Below, piece by piece: positions 1-8,238 of a stretch of 22,273 nt of DNA; position 1 is the first letter of the stretch; the number at the start of each line of letters is the position of its first letter. The notes below the pieces were generated by a model that did no database searches, had not been told where the DNA came from, and saw only the letters and a list, made by a program, of their open reading frames with translations. The position numbers and the translations under genes were made by a program. The DNA is from Myxococcales bacterium (GTDB lineage: Bacteria; Myxococcota; Bradymonadia; UBA7976; UBA1532): contig JACKDM010000064.1 of the NCBI GenBank assembly GCA_020633515.1, positions 1 through 22,273 on the forward strand. The letters run 5' to 3'.

Positions 1-1
1 G

Positions 2-643
2 CTGCGCAACGAGCTCGCGCCGAGCCAATACGGCGTCGAAGGCGCCCGCGTCGCCGCCTTCGAACTGCGCACGCTCCTCACCGCCATCGAGATGGGCGCC
101 GAGCAGCCCTACCTCATGCACAGCCTCGCCCCCGCCCGCGAAGCGATGGCGACCCTGCGCGACCGCCTCGACGCCATCGAGAGCGCCGCCGGCCGCGTCG
201 TCGCCGGCATCGGCACCCTCGAACGCGCCGCGAGCACCCCCTGGGACGACCCGCACGCCGGCGATGTCATCGCCGAGGCGGACGCGCTCGCCCGCCACGT
301 CACCGCCAACGTCGGCGGCGTCGCCTGGAGCGACGAGACCACCACCGCCCGCCCGCTGCTGACGCCGCTCCCCATCGCGAGCGCGCTCATCGCCGCGCTG
401 CTCTCCTGGCTCACCGATCGCATGCGCAGCCGCGGCCTGCGCGGTCCCATCCGCGCCGCCGCGCGCGACCTCGCCGATGCCATCGAGATCACGCTCGCCG
501 TTCCCGGCCTCGATGGCGATGACATCGAAGCCATCCGCCGCCGCTTCACCCGCCTCGGCGTCGAGAAGCTCGCCCGCCTCGACGCCGACCCCCCCACGCT
601 CCGCCTCGCCCTGCCGGTGCACATCACCGGCGCGCCGGCCTGA
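2..643 (+). CDS. Hypothetical protein, C-terminal part (5' end outside window)
   Basis: The frame is open from base 2, so the gene starts upstream of the window. The ATG at 92 is probably internal, because the preceding codons (LRNELAPSQYGVEGARVAAF) have the same GC-rich codon usage. About 213 residues are visible, ending at TGA 641-643. The first half looks helical and rich in Ala, Arg and Glu. A short hydrophobic stretch (LPIASALIAALLSWL) lies near residue 125 of the visible part and is too short and isolated to call a membrane segment firmly. I recognise no family. The LRNELAP segment and the C-terminal LRLALPVH ending loosely recall a degenerate histidine-kinase-type fold, but this is weak. 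The gene converges on the SDR gene, with 6 nt between the stop codons. Confidence 0.6.
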   Translation: MRNELAPSQYGVEGARVAAFELRTLLTAIEMGAEQPYLMHSLAPAREAMATLRDRLDAIESAAGRVVAGIGTLERAASTPWDDPHAGDVIAEADALARHVTANVGGVAWSDETTTARPLLTPLPIASALIAALLSWLTDRMRSRGLRGPIRAAARDLADAIEITLAVPGLDGDDIEAIRRRFTRLGVEKLARLDADPPTLRLALPVHITGAPA

Positions 644-649
644 CAGCGG

Positions 650-1687
650 TCAAGCCCGCCCGATCGCCCGCAGATCCTCGACCGTGTCGGCCAGCGTCGC
701 CATCCAGTCGCGCGGCGCGAAGCCGAGCTCGTCCCGCGCCCGCGACGAGTCGATGTACCAGTAATGGCAACCCATCTCGAAGGTCTGCGGCTCGAGCCCG
801 CCGAAGAAGCGCAGCTTCGACACCGCCTTCAAGATCCCTTCGGCCCGATCGACCACCGTGCGCGGCAGATCGAACGCCGGCGCCCGCACCCCGCTGACCT
901 GCTCGAGCGCGAGCATGAAGTCACGCAGCGTGCAGTTCACCGCCCCCATCAGATAACCCACCCCCGGCTCGCCCTTCTCCATCAGCGCCGGCAGCGCCGC
1001 CGCCACGTCCCGCGCGTCGACGAGGCTCATGCCACCCGGCAGCCCCGCCTTGATGTCACCACACAGGAACTTCACCACGTCCCCGGTGCTGCTCCCGTTG
1101 TGATCCCCCGGCCCGAGCAAGAGCGTCGGCCGCGCCACCTTCACCGGCAGCCCCTTGCCCACGAAGCGCGCGATCTCCCGCTCGGCGAACGCCTTCGACT
1201 CGTAGTAGGGCCACTGCCGGATGATCTCCCACGGCACCGGGCTCTCTTCGCTCGCCATGAAGCGCGACTCGTCACCGACCCCGATCGTGCCCGAGGTCGA
1301 GACGACCACCACCCGCTGCACGCCCGCGTCGAGGCACGCCTGCAAGATGTTGCGGGTGCCTTCGACGTGCACCGCGTACATCGGCCCGCTGTTGCCCTTG
1401 TCGCGCGAGACGGTCCCCGCGACATGGTAGACCTCGAAGACGCCCGCCACCGCCGCCGCGCACGCCGCCTTGTCGGTCACCGAGCCGATCCGCTGGTCGA
1501 CCTCGCGCGCGGCGAGCGCGGCGCTCTCGGCGCGCCCGAGGCTCCGCACCGACCGCCCCTGCGCCCGCAGCACGTCGACGAGGTGCAGCCCCAGAAACCC
1601 GCTCGCCCCGGTCACGAGCGCCACGCGCCCCGCGCCCTCGGCCATGTTCTTCCCCTCGCTCATGGCTCCCATCTCCCGCGCTTCCAT
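650..1687 (-). CDS. Extended SDR: NAD(P)-dependent epimerase/dehydratase or reductase
   Basis: This is a 345-aa extended short-chain dehydrogenase/reductase of the dihydroflavonol-reductase / 3-beta-HSD type. A Rossmann motif TGASGFLG lies at residues 26-33, the structural Val-Ala-Gly motif is in YHVAGTVSRD, and the catalytic YxxxK is Y161-Y-E-S-K165, with a Ser-rich strand (VVVSTSGT) before it. The ATG at 1687 is one base after the stop of the upstream 1553-aa gene (TGAGATG), which implies translational coupling in one operon. In-frame ATGs at 1672, 1663 and 1645 are alternatives. The one at 1645 (MAEGAG) has an AGGGG-type Shine-Dalgarno and places the Rossmann fold at the N terminus, so the true start may be there. 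The substrate is unknown. The operon partner suggests reduction or epimerisation of a lipid or lipid-linked intermediate. The family call is strong and the pathway is inferred. Confidence 0.88.
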   Translation of the reverse strand: MEAREMGAMSEGKNMAEGAGRVALVTGASGFLGLHLVDVLRAQGRSVRSLGRAESAALAAREVDQRIGSVTDKAACAAAVAGVFEVYHVAGTVSRDKGNSGPMYAVHVEGTRNILQACLDAGVQRVVVVSTSGTIGVGDESRFMASEESPVPWEIIRQWPYYESKAFAEREIARFVGKGLPVKVARPTLLLGPGDHNGSSTGDVVKFLCGDIKAGLPGGMSLVDARDVAAALPALMEKGEPGVGYLMGAVNCTLRDFMLALEQVSGVRAPAFDLPRTVVDRAEGILKAVSKLRFFGGLEPQTFEMGCHYWYIDSSRARDELGFAPRDWMATLADTVEDLRAIGRA

Positions 1688-1688
1688 C

Positions 1689-4600
1689 TCACAACCCGAA
1701 GACCGTCTTGAACTGCATCAGCAGCGTGGGATCGTTGCTCTTGACCCGCCCGTCGGCGAACTCCGCGAAGCCGGGCACATAGCCCTCGCGCACGATCCGG
1801 GTGAAGGTCTTGACGTCGGTCTTGAGCACGCAGTCCGCCTTGCCCCCCGGCGGCCGCCCCGGCGCGATGCTCGCCCCGCCCGCCTCCGCGCGCAGCGTCC
1901 ACTTGCCGTCGGCGTTCTCCCCGAGCGTGAAGTACCACGTCAGCGGCTTGTCGAGCAGCGCCGGCAGGAAGCGCTCGGGCAGGCTCTCCATCAGCTCGGC
2001 GAGCCCGCCCGCCGGCGCCTTCTTCTCGGCCTTCGGCACCATCCACGGATACGGCCGCCCGTCCCGCAGCGCCTCGACCGCCTCCTGCAAGCGCTGCGCG
2101 ATCGTCGCGTACGCCGCGACCCGCTTCTTGCCCGCGACCTCCGCCGCGAGGAACGCCGCCGAGACCTTCGGCCCCACCACCGCCGTCAGCCGCCGGCTCG
2201 TCGGCACCGCCGCGCCCTTCGGCAGCGCGCGATGGGTCCCCTTGAGATACAGCGGAAGCACCGAGAGCCCGCTCTTCTGCTGGAGGTAGCCCACCCCGTG
2301 CTTGAACTCCTTGAGCTCACCGTCCATCGAGCGCGTCCCCTCGGGGAAGACGAGCACGATGCGCCCCTCGAAGAGCGCCTGCTCGGCGTTGCGCAGGCTG
2401 CTCTCGAGCGAGCCGGTGCGCTCGACCGGGATCAGGTTGGTGAACGGCTCGAAGAAGTCACGCTTGTACTGGGTGTCGAAGAAGTAATCGCTCGCCGCGA
2501 GCGCCGAGAGGTTGGGCGCGTAGTCACCGAGCGCATACTTCACCAGACCCATGTCGAGGTGGGAGCAGTGATTGCTGATGACGAGCACCTGCTCGTTGTC
2601 GGGGATGTGTTCGCGCCCCCGCACCCGCACCTGGAAGGCGTTGCCATAGAGCCACTGCTGCCCGCGATGCAGCAGCCGGCGACCGAACTCGGAGACGACC
2701 TCGGGCACCTCGACCCCGTCGTCACCCTCGTCCTCGTCCTCGCCCTCGACGCTGCGCCCCTGCACGAGCCGCGCGAGATCACCCACCGTGCGCGCCGCGT
2801 CCATCGACTTGGCGTCGATCGAGACGCTCCCCTTCTCTTCGAGCAACAGCCGCAGCTCGACGAGCTGAAGGCTCCCGAGCCCGAGATCCTGCGTCAGATC
2901 GGTCTCCGGCGAGATGTCGACCGCCTCGGTGCCACCCACCGCCGCGACCGCCGCGTACAGCCACGACGGCTCCCGCCCGCCGGGCACCGCGCCGCTCTCG
3001 CGCCGGCTCGCCTTGCCCACGTCGAGCAGCCGGATGAGCTGCTCGCGCACCTCGCTGCGCTTGACCTTCTGCGTCGCCGTGCGCGGCAGCTCACCCCGCC
3101 AGAACTTGATCGTGCGGATCTTCTGATGGTCGGCGAGCCCGGTGCTCACCTTGGTGAAGTGGCTCTTGATGATGGCTTGATAGTCATCGGGCGCATCATC
3201 GACCGGCACGATCAGCGCCGCCACCCGCTCGTCCCCCTGGCTGTCGGGGATGCCACAGATGCACAGCTCCTTGATCAGCTCGTGCTCGCCGTAGACCGGC
3301 TCGAGCTCGTCGGGATAGACGTTCTTGCCGCTGCTCGTGACGATCAGCTCCTTGCGCCGCCCCACGAGCACCAGCCGCCCGTCCTTGTCGAGCTTGCCGA
3401 GGTCGCCGGTGTGCAACCACCCATCGCGCACCGTGCTCGCGGTGGCATCCGGGTTGTCGAGGTAGCCGGCCATCACGTTGTCACCCTGCGCGATGACCTC
3501 ACCCACCCCGTCGGCGTCGGCGTTGACGACCTTGATCTTGACGCCGGGCAGCGAGGTCCCCACCGAGCCACCGCCCCGCCGATCACCCGGCCGCCGCACC
3601 GAGAGCACCGGCGCCGCCTCGGTCAGCCCGTAGCCCTCCAAGAGCTCGAAGCCGAGCCCCTCGAACGCTTCGAGCACCGGCTCCCCGAGCGCCGCCCCGC
3701 CGCTGATCAGATGGCGGATCCGACCACCCATCGTCTCGTGCACGTCGCCGAAGAGCATGGGGCCGAGGTTGACCCCGTACTTCTCCCGCAAGAACCGCGT
3801 CAGCCGCAGGCTCGTCGTGAACGCGAGCTGCGCCGCCTGCCCCCGATCCTTCACCTGCGTCTCGATGCGCCGGTACAAGACATCCCACAGCGCCGGCACC
3901 CCGATGAGACCGCTCGGCCGGAACTCCTTGAGCGCCGAGCGCAAGAGCTTCCCCTCGATCTCTTCGAGGTACATGATGTGCGCGCCGACGCTCGCCGGCA
4001 TCAGCAGCCCACACGAGAACTCGAAGGTGTGGAACAGCGGCAGCACGCTCATGAACCGATCGCGCTGATCGACGCGGAAGGTGCCATGCAGGCTCGCGAG
4101 CAGCGCGGTGAAGTTGCCATGCGTCAGCATGACACCCTTGGGATCACCCGTCGTCCCGCTCGTGAAGAGGAGGCTCGCGACCTCCTCGCTGCGATCGCGC
4201 TGCTCGACCTCGGTGATCGGCTCGGCCTCGAAGACATCACCCACGAGGTGGGTCGGCACGTCGAGGCGGATGCCATCCTTCTCGTGCACCACCGCGAGCT
4301 TCGCCCGCGCCTTCTGCGCGATGCGATTCGCGTCGGCGATCGGCATCTCGGGATCGACCGGCACCGCCGCCGCGTCGGCGAGCAGGATGCCGAGGTAGAT
4401 CATCGGCCACGCCGGCTCATTGCGGCTCATCAGCACGACACGATCGCCGCGCCCCACGCCCTGCGCGCCCAGCCACGCAGCCACCCGGCAGGCGTTGTCC
4501 CAGAACTCGCCGTAGGTGTAGGTCACCTCGACGCCGTTGTCATGGGTGTAGAGCGACAACGCCTTGCGCTCGGCGTGCGCCCGCGTCGAGGCGCGGAAGA

Positions 4601-6350
4601 TCTCGATGAGATCCTGCGCCCGCGCCACCTTGCGCACCGGCCGCATGCGATCGTCGAGCTCGCCGAAGACCCACTTGTAGAGCCCGGCCATGTGCACGTC
4701 GACCCAGTAGCGCCGCCAGTCGAGGTGCTCGATGGGATACCCGAAGGTCGCCTGCTCACCCTCGACGAGATGGGTCGCGAGCTCGCGGATGTTGTGCGAG
4801 CTGAACTGCGGGTTGTTGTCGAGCACGAACGGGCCGAAGATCGTCAGGATGGTGTCGCTGACCTTCGCCGCCTTCTCCAGCCCCGCGAGCCCGCCGTCGA
4901 GCTGCTTCACCAGCGGCCGCGCCGGCCCGAGCAGCCCGCTCGGCAGCCCCTTGAGCAGCGAGCGCGCGGTCTTGGCCGCCTTGTGCACCGCCGGCGAGCT
5001 GATGCGATCGAAGCCCTCGCGATCGACGAGCACCGAGTCGAGGTTGCGCATGATGAAGCGCTTGATCGCGCTCTTCTCGTCGGCGTCGTACTTCGCCCGC
5101 CACGCGAGGTTGGTCAGCTCGACCGCGCGCCGCATGTGCATCGGGTTGATGTCACCCGAGCAGAACTGATAGACGCGCTTCGCCCGGCCCCGCAAGAGCG
5201 CCGCGCCCGCCAGCAGCGTGCCCCGCGCGACGTAGTCCACCGGCACCAGATCGAGGATGTTGTCGGGGTTGGCGGGGATGTTCCGCTGCCCGCGATACAT
5301 GATGTAGACGAACGGCGCGCAGGTGTTGACGCCCTCGTTCCAGCCGGGGAACGGGAACTCCAGCGAGCTCTCGACGATCGCCGGCCGCACGATGCAGACC
5401 GGCACCCCGAGCTCGGCGGCGCGCTTGAGCGTGAGCTGCTCGCCCATGCTCTTGGTGTAGGTGTAGGTGTTCGTCCACCCCCACTGCTTCGCGCGCTCCA
5501 TGCCCTCGCGGGTCAGCTCGGCGTCGACCCAGCGGCGCTTGAAGGTGCGGAACGCGTCTTCGAGGCGCAGCGGGTTGTCGTAGTCGAGCCCCTTCTCGGT
5601 GAGCTGCTCCTTGGCCTCTTCGCGGAACCGACACTCGAGCGCCTGCGCGTCGGCGCGGCGGCGCACCTCGCTCGCGAGGTAGATCGCATCGGCGAGCTCC
5701 CGCTCGGGATCGTAGGGCCGCCCGTTGGGCGAGTAGCCGACGACCTCGGCGTCCTCCCCGATCGGCCCGCTGCGCTCGCCGGCGACGAAGCAGGTGCTCA
5801 TGTGCACGAGCGGGCAGCCCGCGTCCCGCGCGAACTCGACCTTGTGCGCGACGCCCTGCGCGTTGACCGCGAGCGCCTGATCGAGCGGCGGGTTGAAGTT
5901 GACGTTGCCGGCGCAGTGCAGGATGAGGTCGACCGGGTCGGTCTTGGTCAGCTTCTCGTAGTCGGCGTCCGAGAGCCCGAGCCGGTCGAAGGTGATGTCC
6001 CCGGCGACCACGTCGACGACGTCGTCGCACCACCCCTCGAGCGCCTCGTTCCCGATCCGCCGCGCGACCTCCTGGAAGGGCTCGGAGAGCGCCACCACCG
6101 CGTCGAAGCGCTCGCGGGCGACCCGATACTCGCGGTTGGTGCGCACGAGCACCGAGATCTTGCGCACCTCGCGCAGCTCGGTCGCGATCAGGGCGAGCAG
6201 CACCTTGCCCACGAACCCGGTGACCCCGGTGACGAAGAGGTGCTTGCCGGCGAAGGTCTCGCGGATCGAGATCCGGTCGGCGTCACCGGCGGGCGCGGCG
6301 GCGTCCTCGCCCGCGGCGCCGCGGTGGGGGTGGCGATCGGTCACGCTCAT
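1689..6350 (-). CDS. ElbD-like multidomain lipid enzyme: acyl reductase-AMP ligase-ACP-PlsC-SCP2
   Basis: This 1553-aa protein joins five domains. A fatty-acyl/thioester reductase has TGVTGFVG at 41-48 and YxxxK at Y296-K300. An adenylate-forming ligase runs from about 590 to 1100, with TSGTTGDPKG at 730-739, GYGLTE at 906-911, TGD at 981-983 and a K1009 region (SSGKNVYP). A carrier-protein domain has the phosphopantetheine Ser in GLGS1160L. A PlsC/LPLAT acyltransferase has H1261-X4-D1266 and EGTR at 1337-1340. The C terminus, from about 1450, resembles an SCP2 sterol/lipid-carrier fold. Catalytic motifs are intact. The start at 6350 has AAGGAG six bases upstream. As I recall, the M. xanthus ether-lipid enzyme ElbD joins reductase, ligase, ACP and PlsC domains in this order. 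The likely role is activating a fatty acid, loading it on the ACP, reducing it or transferring it to a glycerolipid. The domain calls are firm; the ether-lipid function is inferred. Confidence 0.93.
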   Translation of the reverse strand: MSVTDRHPHRGAAGEDAAAPAGDADRISIRETFAGKHLFVTGVTGFVGKVLLALIATELREVRKISVLVRTNREYRVARERFDAVVALSEPFQEVARRIGNEALEGWCDDVVDVVAGDITFDRLGLSDADYEKLTKTDPVDLILHCAGNVNFNPPLDQALAVNAQGVAHKVEFARDAGCPLVHMSTCFVAGERSGPIGEDAEVVGYSPNGRPYDPERELADAIYLASEVRRRADAQALECRFREEAKEQLTEKGLDYDNPLRLEDAFRTFKRRWVDAELTREGMERAKQWGWTNTYTYTKSMGEQLTLKRAAELGVPVCIVRPAIVESSLEFPFPGWNEGVNTCAPFVYIMYRGQRNIPANPDNILDLVPVDYVARGTLLAGAALLRGRAKRVYQFCSGDINPMHMRRAVELTNLAWRAKYDADEKSAIKRFIMRNLDSVLVDREGFDRISSPAVHKAAKTARSLLKGLPSGLLGPARPLVKQLDGGLAGLEKAAKVSDTILTIFGPFVLDNNPQFSSHNIRELATHLVEGEQATFGYPIEHLDWRRYWVDVHMAGLYKWVFGELDDRMRPVRKVARAQDLIEIFRASTRAHAERKALSLYTHDNGVEVTYTYGEFWDNACRVAAWLGAQGVGRGDRVVLMSRNEPAWPMIYLGILLADAAAVPVDPEMPIADANRIAQKARAKLAVVHEKDGIRLDVPTHLVGDVFEAEPITEVEQRDRSEEVASLLFTSGTTGDPKGVMLTHGNFTALLASLHGTFRVDQRDRFMSVLPLFHTFEFSCGLLMPASVGAHIMYLEEIEGKLLRSALKEFRPSGLIGVPALWDVLYRRIETQVKDRGQAAQLAFTTSLRLTRFLREKYGVNLGPMLFGDVHETMGGRIRHLISGGAALGEPVLEAFEGLGFELLEGYGLTEAAPVLSVRRPGDRRGGGSVGTSLPGVKIKVVNADADGVGEVIAQGDNVMAGYLDNPDATASTVRDGWLHTGDLGKLDKDGRLVLVGRRKELIVTSSGKNVYPDELEPVYGEHELIKELCICGIPDSQGDERVAALIVPVDDAPDDYQAIIKSHFTKVSTGLADHQKIRTIKFWRGELPRTATQKVKRSEVREQLIRLLDVGKASRRESGAVPGGREPSWLYAAVAAVGGTEAVDISPETDLTQDLGLGSLQLVELRLLLEEKGSVSIDAKSMDAARTVGDLARLVQGRSVEGEDEDEGDDGVEVPEVVSEFGRRLLHRGQQWLYGNAFQVRVRGREHIPDNEQVLVISNHCSHLDMGLVKYALGDYAPNLSALAASDYFFDTQYKRDFFEPFTNLIPVERTGSLESSLRNAEQALFEGRIVLVFPEGTRSMDGELKEFKHGVGYLQQKSGLSVLPLYLKGTHRALPKGAAVPTSRRLTAVVGPKVSAAFLAAEVAGKKRVAAYATIAQRLQEAVEALRDGRPYPWMVPKAEKKAPAGGLAELMESLPERFLPALLDKPLTWYFTLGENADGKWTLRAEAGGASIAPGRPPGGKADCVLKTDVKTFTRIVREGYVPGFAEFADGRVKSNDPTLLMQFKTVFGL

Positions 6351-6519
6351 CGTGCACTCCTTGGCCGACGCCTCCCCGGCGCCGGGCGAGCCGAAGGGGG
6401 ATGCCCGATCGAGCGGGGATTTTCAAGGGCGTAAGGCCTTTCGCGGCGAGCGCGAAGCGGCGTTCGCGGGGCGCCGGGCGTGGTTGCGCGCCCGGGGGGT
6501 GGGGCCTATGCTGCGCGGC
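6344..6519. promoter_or_regulatory. Divergent intergenic region between the lipid operon and the AAA gene
   Basis: This spacer separates two divergent genes. On the minus strand it carries the AAGGAG ribosome site of the lipid-enzyme gene, six bases before ATG 6350. The only -35-like word for that strand is TTGAAA (TTTCAA on plus, 6421-6426), and no convincing -10 follows at the right distance. The plus-strand promoter is listed separately. No small gene is evident here. Confidence 0.4.
6484..6512 (+). promoter_or_regulatory. Putative leaderless promoter of the first AAA ATPase
   Basis: TTGCGC (6484-6489), 17 bases, then TATGCT (6507-6512). The -35 matches TTGACA at only three positions; the -10 matches TATAAT at four. 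A start site seven or eight bases after the -10 falls on the ATG at 6520, so the transcript may lack a 5' leader. The decamer CCTATGCTGC is identical to the one at the promoter of the second AAA gene (14731-14740). The upstream ATG at 6508 lies inside the -10 and is not preferred. Confidence 0.4.
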
Positions 6520-6825
6520 ATGAAGCGACCCGATCCCTTCGAAGCGCGCCTCGTCGTCGACCGACTCGGCGCCATCGAGCACGCCGAGCTGACGATCCGC
6601 CCGCTGACGCTCTTCTTCGGGCCGAATGGCACCAACAAGACATGGACCGCCTATGCCGTGTATGGCTTGCTGCACAAGCTCCGGGGCGCGACCGGCGGGA
6701 CCGTGACCCTCGACGGCCGCGAGCTCTCGCGCACTCGGTCACACTTCACCTCGCCTCGGCTCCTCGCGACGCCCCACGACGAAGAATTCACAGGCGCCAG
6801 CAGGCGTGTCGTCCGTCGCCGTTGA
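6520..6825 (+). pseudogene. AAA ATPase N-terminal fragment (disrupted gene)
   Basis: The reading frame encodes an N-terminal half of an ABC-type AAA ATPase (AAA_15/AAA_21-like): MKRPDPFEARLVVDRLGAIE, then LTLFFGPNGTNKT, a P-loop variant (GPNGTNKT) near residues 37-44, followed by a helix and a short strand segment (GGTVTLDGREL). Homology-like sequence ends around 6735, after which the frame becomes Arg/Ser-rich and stops at TGA 6823-6825. The Walker B half of the same kind of protein resumes in another frame after about 7080. The intervening 300-350 bases lose the strong GC3 pattern in every frame and contain stops. This suggests frameshifts plus degeneration or a replaced segment, rather than a single base change. 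An intact relative would be roughly 400 residues or more. Assembly error is a less likely alternative. Confidence 0.7.
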
Positions 6826-7040
6826 CCGAACGCAAGGTACCATTTCGCGCCGCATCGTAAGGCTCGCCGCGCTCAGTGTCGGCGGATCACGGCCTTCGCA
6901 TGTTCCGGAGCCATCAAGCATGCGACCGACCTCTCGCCGCCGGCGCGCCAGCGAGCGCCTCACGCCGCCGCCGCGCGCGACCGCCTCGCGTCTGCTGCCA
7001 TTGAACGCAGTCCGCCTGCCGACTTCATCTGTCGATTTCG

Positions 7041-7679
7041 ATGGCATACCATTGCGCGGCGCCCATTCGTGGATCCGGCGGCGATGCCTTCACCGCGCTC
7101 GCCGCTCGCCTCGACGAGCACCTGATCGGCGGTCACCTCGACTTCGTGCCGCGACTGCTCGAAGGTGACGAACAGCGCCTCCGCTTCGCGTCGGCCGACG
7201 CGCGCCTCCCCATCCAGAGCACCCACTCCCTCCTCCGCTCGCTCGGCGGCCTCGACCTCTACCTGCGCCACGTCGCGCAGCCCGGTGATGTCATCCTCAT
7301 CGACGAGCCCGAGATGAACGCCCACCCGTCGACCCAGCTCGCGATCGCCGAGTTCCTCGCGACGCTGGTCAACGCGGGCGTCCGGGTCATCGCCACCACC
7401 CACAGCCCCTACATCGTCGACCACCTGCACAACCTCATCGAAGCCTCACGGCTGGCCCCCGAAGCGCAGGCGACCTTCGCCGAGCGGTTCAAGCTCCAGA
7501 GCGCCGACGCGTTCATCCCCGCCGAGGCCGTCGCCACCTATCACTTCGGCCTCGATGGCACCGTCACCGATGTCTTCGACCGCAGTGATCGCCTCATCGA
7601 CTGGTCGACCTTCGGCGCCGAAGCCGACGAGATCGGCAACCTCTACACCGCTCTCCTCGCGGCGCAGCGCGATGGCTGA
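7041..7679 (+). CDS. AAA ATPase C-terminal half (fragment of the disrupted gene)
   Basis: This 212-residue frame is the C-terminal half of the ATPase whose P-loop half lies at 6520-6735. It contains the Walker B/D-loop segment VILIDEPEMNAHP, the switch ATTHSPYIVDHL, and a typical tail with an IDWSTFG segment. It lacks a P-loop, so it cannot be an active ATPase alone. The ATG at 7041 has no visible Shine-Dalgarno and the first 20 or so residues look non-homologous, so translation here is doubtful. The frame directly upstream is blocked by TGA 7002-7004. The end overlaps the next gene by 8 nt, an original coupled arrangement that has survived the damage upstream. It can be treated as part of one pseudogene spanning 6520-7679. 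Confidence 0.65.
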   Translation: MAYHCAAPIRGSGGDAFTALAARLDEHLIGGHLDFVPRLLEGDEQRLRFASADARLPIQSTHSLLRSLGGLDLYLRHVAQPGDVILIDEPEMNAHPSTQLAIAEFLATLVNAGVRVIATTHSPYIVDHLHNLIEASRLAPEAQATFAERFKLQSADAFIPAEAVATYHFGLDGTVTDVFDRSDRLIDWSTFGAEADEIGNLYTALLAAQRDG

Positions 7680-8181
7680 CCTCGACTGGATCTTCGAGCA
7701 CCTCCCCCGCGACGCGCACCTGCCCGACCGCACCAGCGCCCGCGAGCAGGGGTGCGGGTTCCGCTTCACCGGCTCACCCGGCACCTTCCACCTCTTCCAC
7801 ACCGACGGCCCCGCCGCCCGGCGCGCGCTCGGCCTCACCGACGCGCCCTGCTGCGACCACGCGCTCGTCTGGCAGCGCCCCGCCGCCACCGCCGGTCACC
7901 TCACCGCGATCGAGCTCAAGGGCGGCGACTTCACCCAGGCCGCCGCGCAGGTCGAGAGCCTCGTGCTCGCCGTGCGCCGCCGCCTGCGCGATGCCCGCGC
8001 CCCGCGGCTGCGCGAGTCGGCGATCGTCGTCTACCGCGGCCGGCTCCCGAGCCATCACCTCACCCGGCACCGGCAGCGCCTCAGCCGGCAGGGCATCGAC
8101 CTCTACAGCCAGACCGTGCAGCGCGGCCAGACCGCCGACCTGCGGCCGCTCCTCGCCCGGATCGAGCCCGAGAGCCGCTGA
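7672..8181 (+). CDS. Small PD-(D/E)XK nuclease-like protein, partner of the AAA ATPase
   Basis: This 169-aa protein starts at ATG 7672, inside the end of the ATPase gene (8-nt overlap). The central segment has D62 (CCDHALVW), a strand ending in AIELKGGD with E81 and K83, then a helix with AAQVE. This D-Xn-E-X-K layout fits the restriction-endonuclease-like (PD-(D/E)XK) core, and C-terminal strand IVVYRGRLP agrees with the fold. The protein is small for such a nuclease but complete, with no signal peptide or membrane segment. Overlap with an SMC/ABC-type ATPase suggests a two-component ATPase-nuclease module, likely defensive. I do not recognise a named system. The nuclease call comes from motif reading only. 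The gene itself looks intact although its ATPase partner is broken. Confidence 0.72.
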   Translation: MADLDWIFEHLPRDAHLPDRTSAREQGCGFRFTGSPGTFHLFHTDGPAARRALGLTDAPCCDHALVWQRPAATAGHLTAIELKGGDFTQAAAQVESLVLAVRRRLRDARAPRLRESAIVVYRGRLPSHHLTRHRQRLSRQGIDLYSQTVQRGQTADLRPLLARIEPESR

Positions 8182-8185
8182 AACA

Positions 8186-8200
8186 GGCGGTCCCACCGCC
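8186..8200 (+). terminator. Hairpin after the PD-(D/E)XK-like gene
   Basis: GGCGGT-CCC-ACCGCC forms a 6-bp stem with a 3-nt loop, five bases after the stop at 8179-8181. It is followed by a pyrimidine run (CTCTCCGCACC) but no T tract, so termination is only plausible. It separates the ATPase/nuclease pair from the Rrf2 promoter. Confidence 0.4.
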
Positions 8201-8238
8201 CTCTCCGCACCCTCTCCCCCACCCCGCGCAAACGCCCC

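Noticed and set aside
1470..6434. A very long plus-strand open frame opposite the lipid enzyme gene
   Set aside because: It encodes Arg/His/Pro/Leu/Glu-rich low-complexity sequence with no domain motif. It is a by-product of extreme GC3 bias on the other strand, where a 1553-aa protein with five intact domains is encoded.
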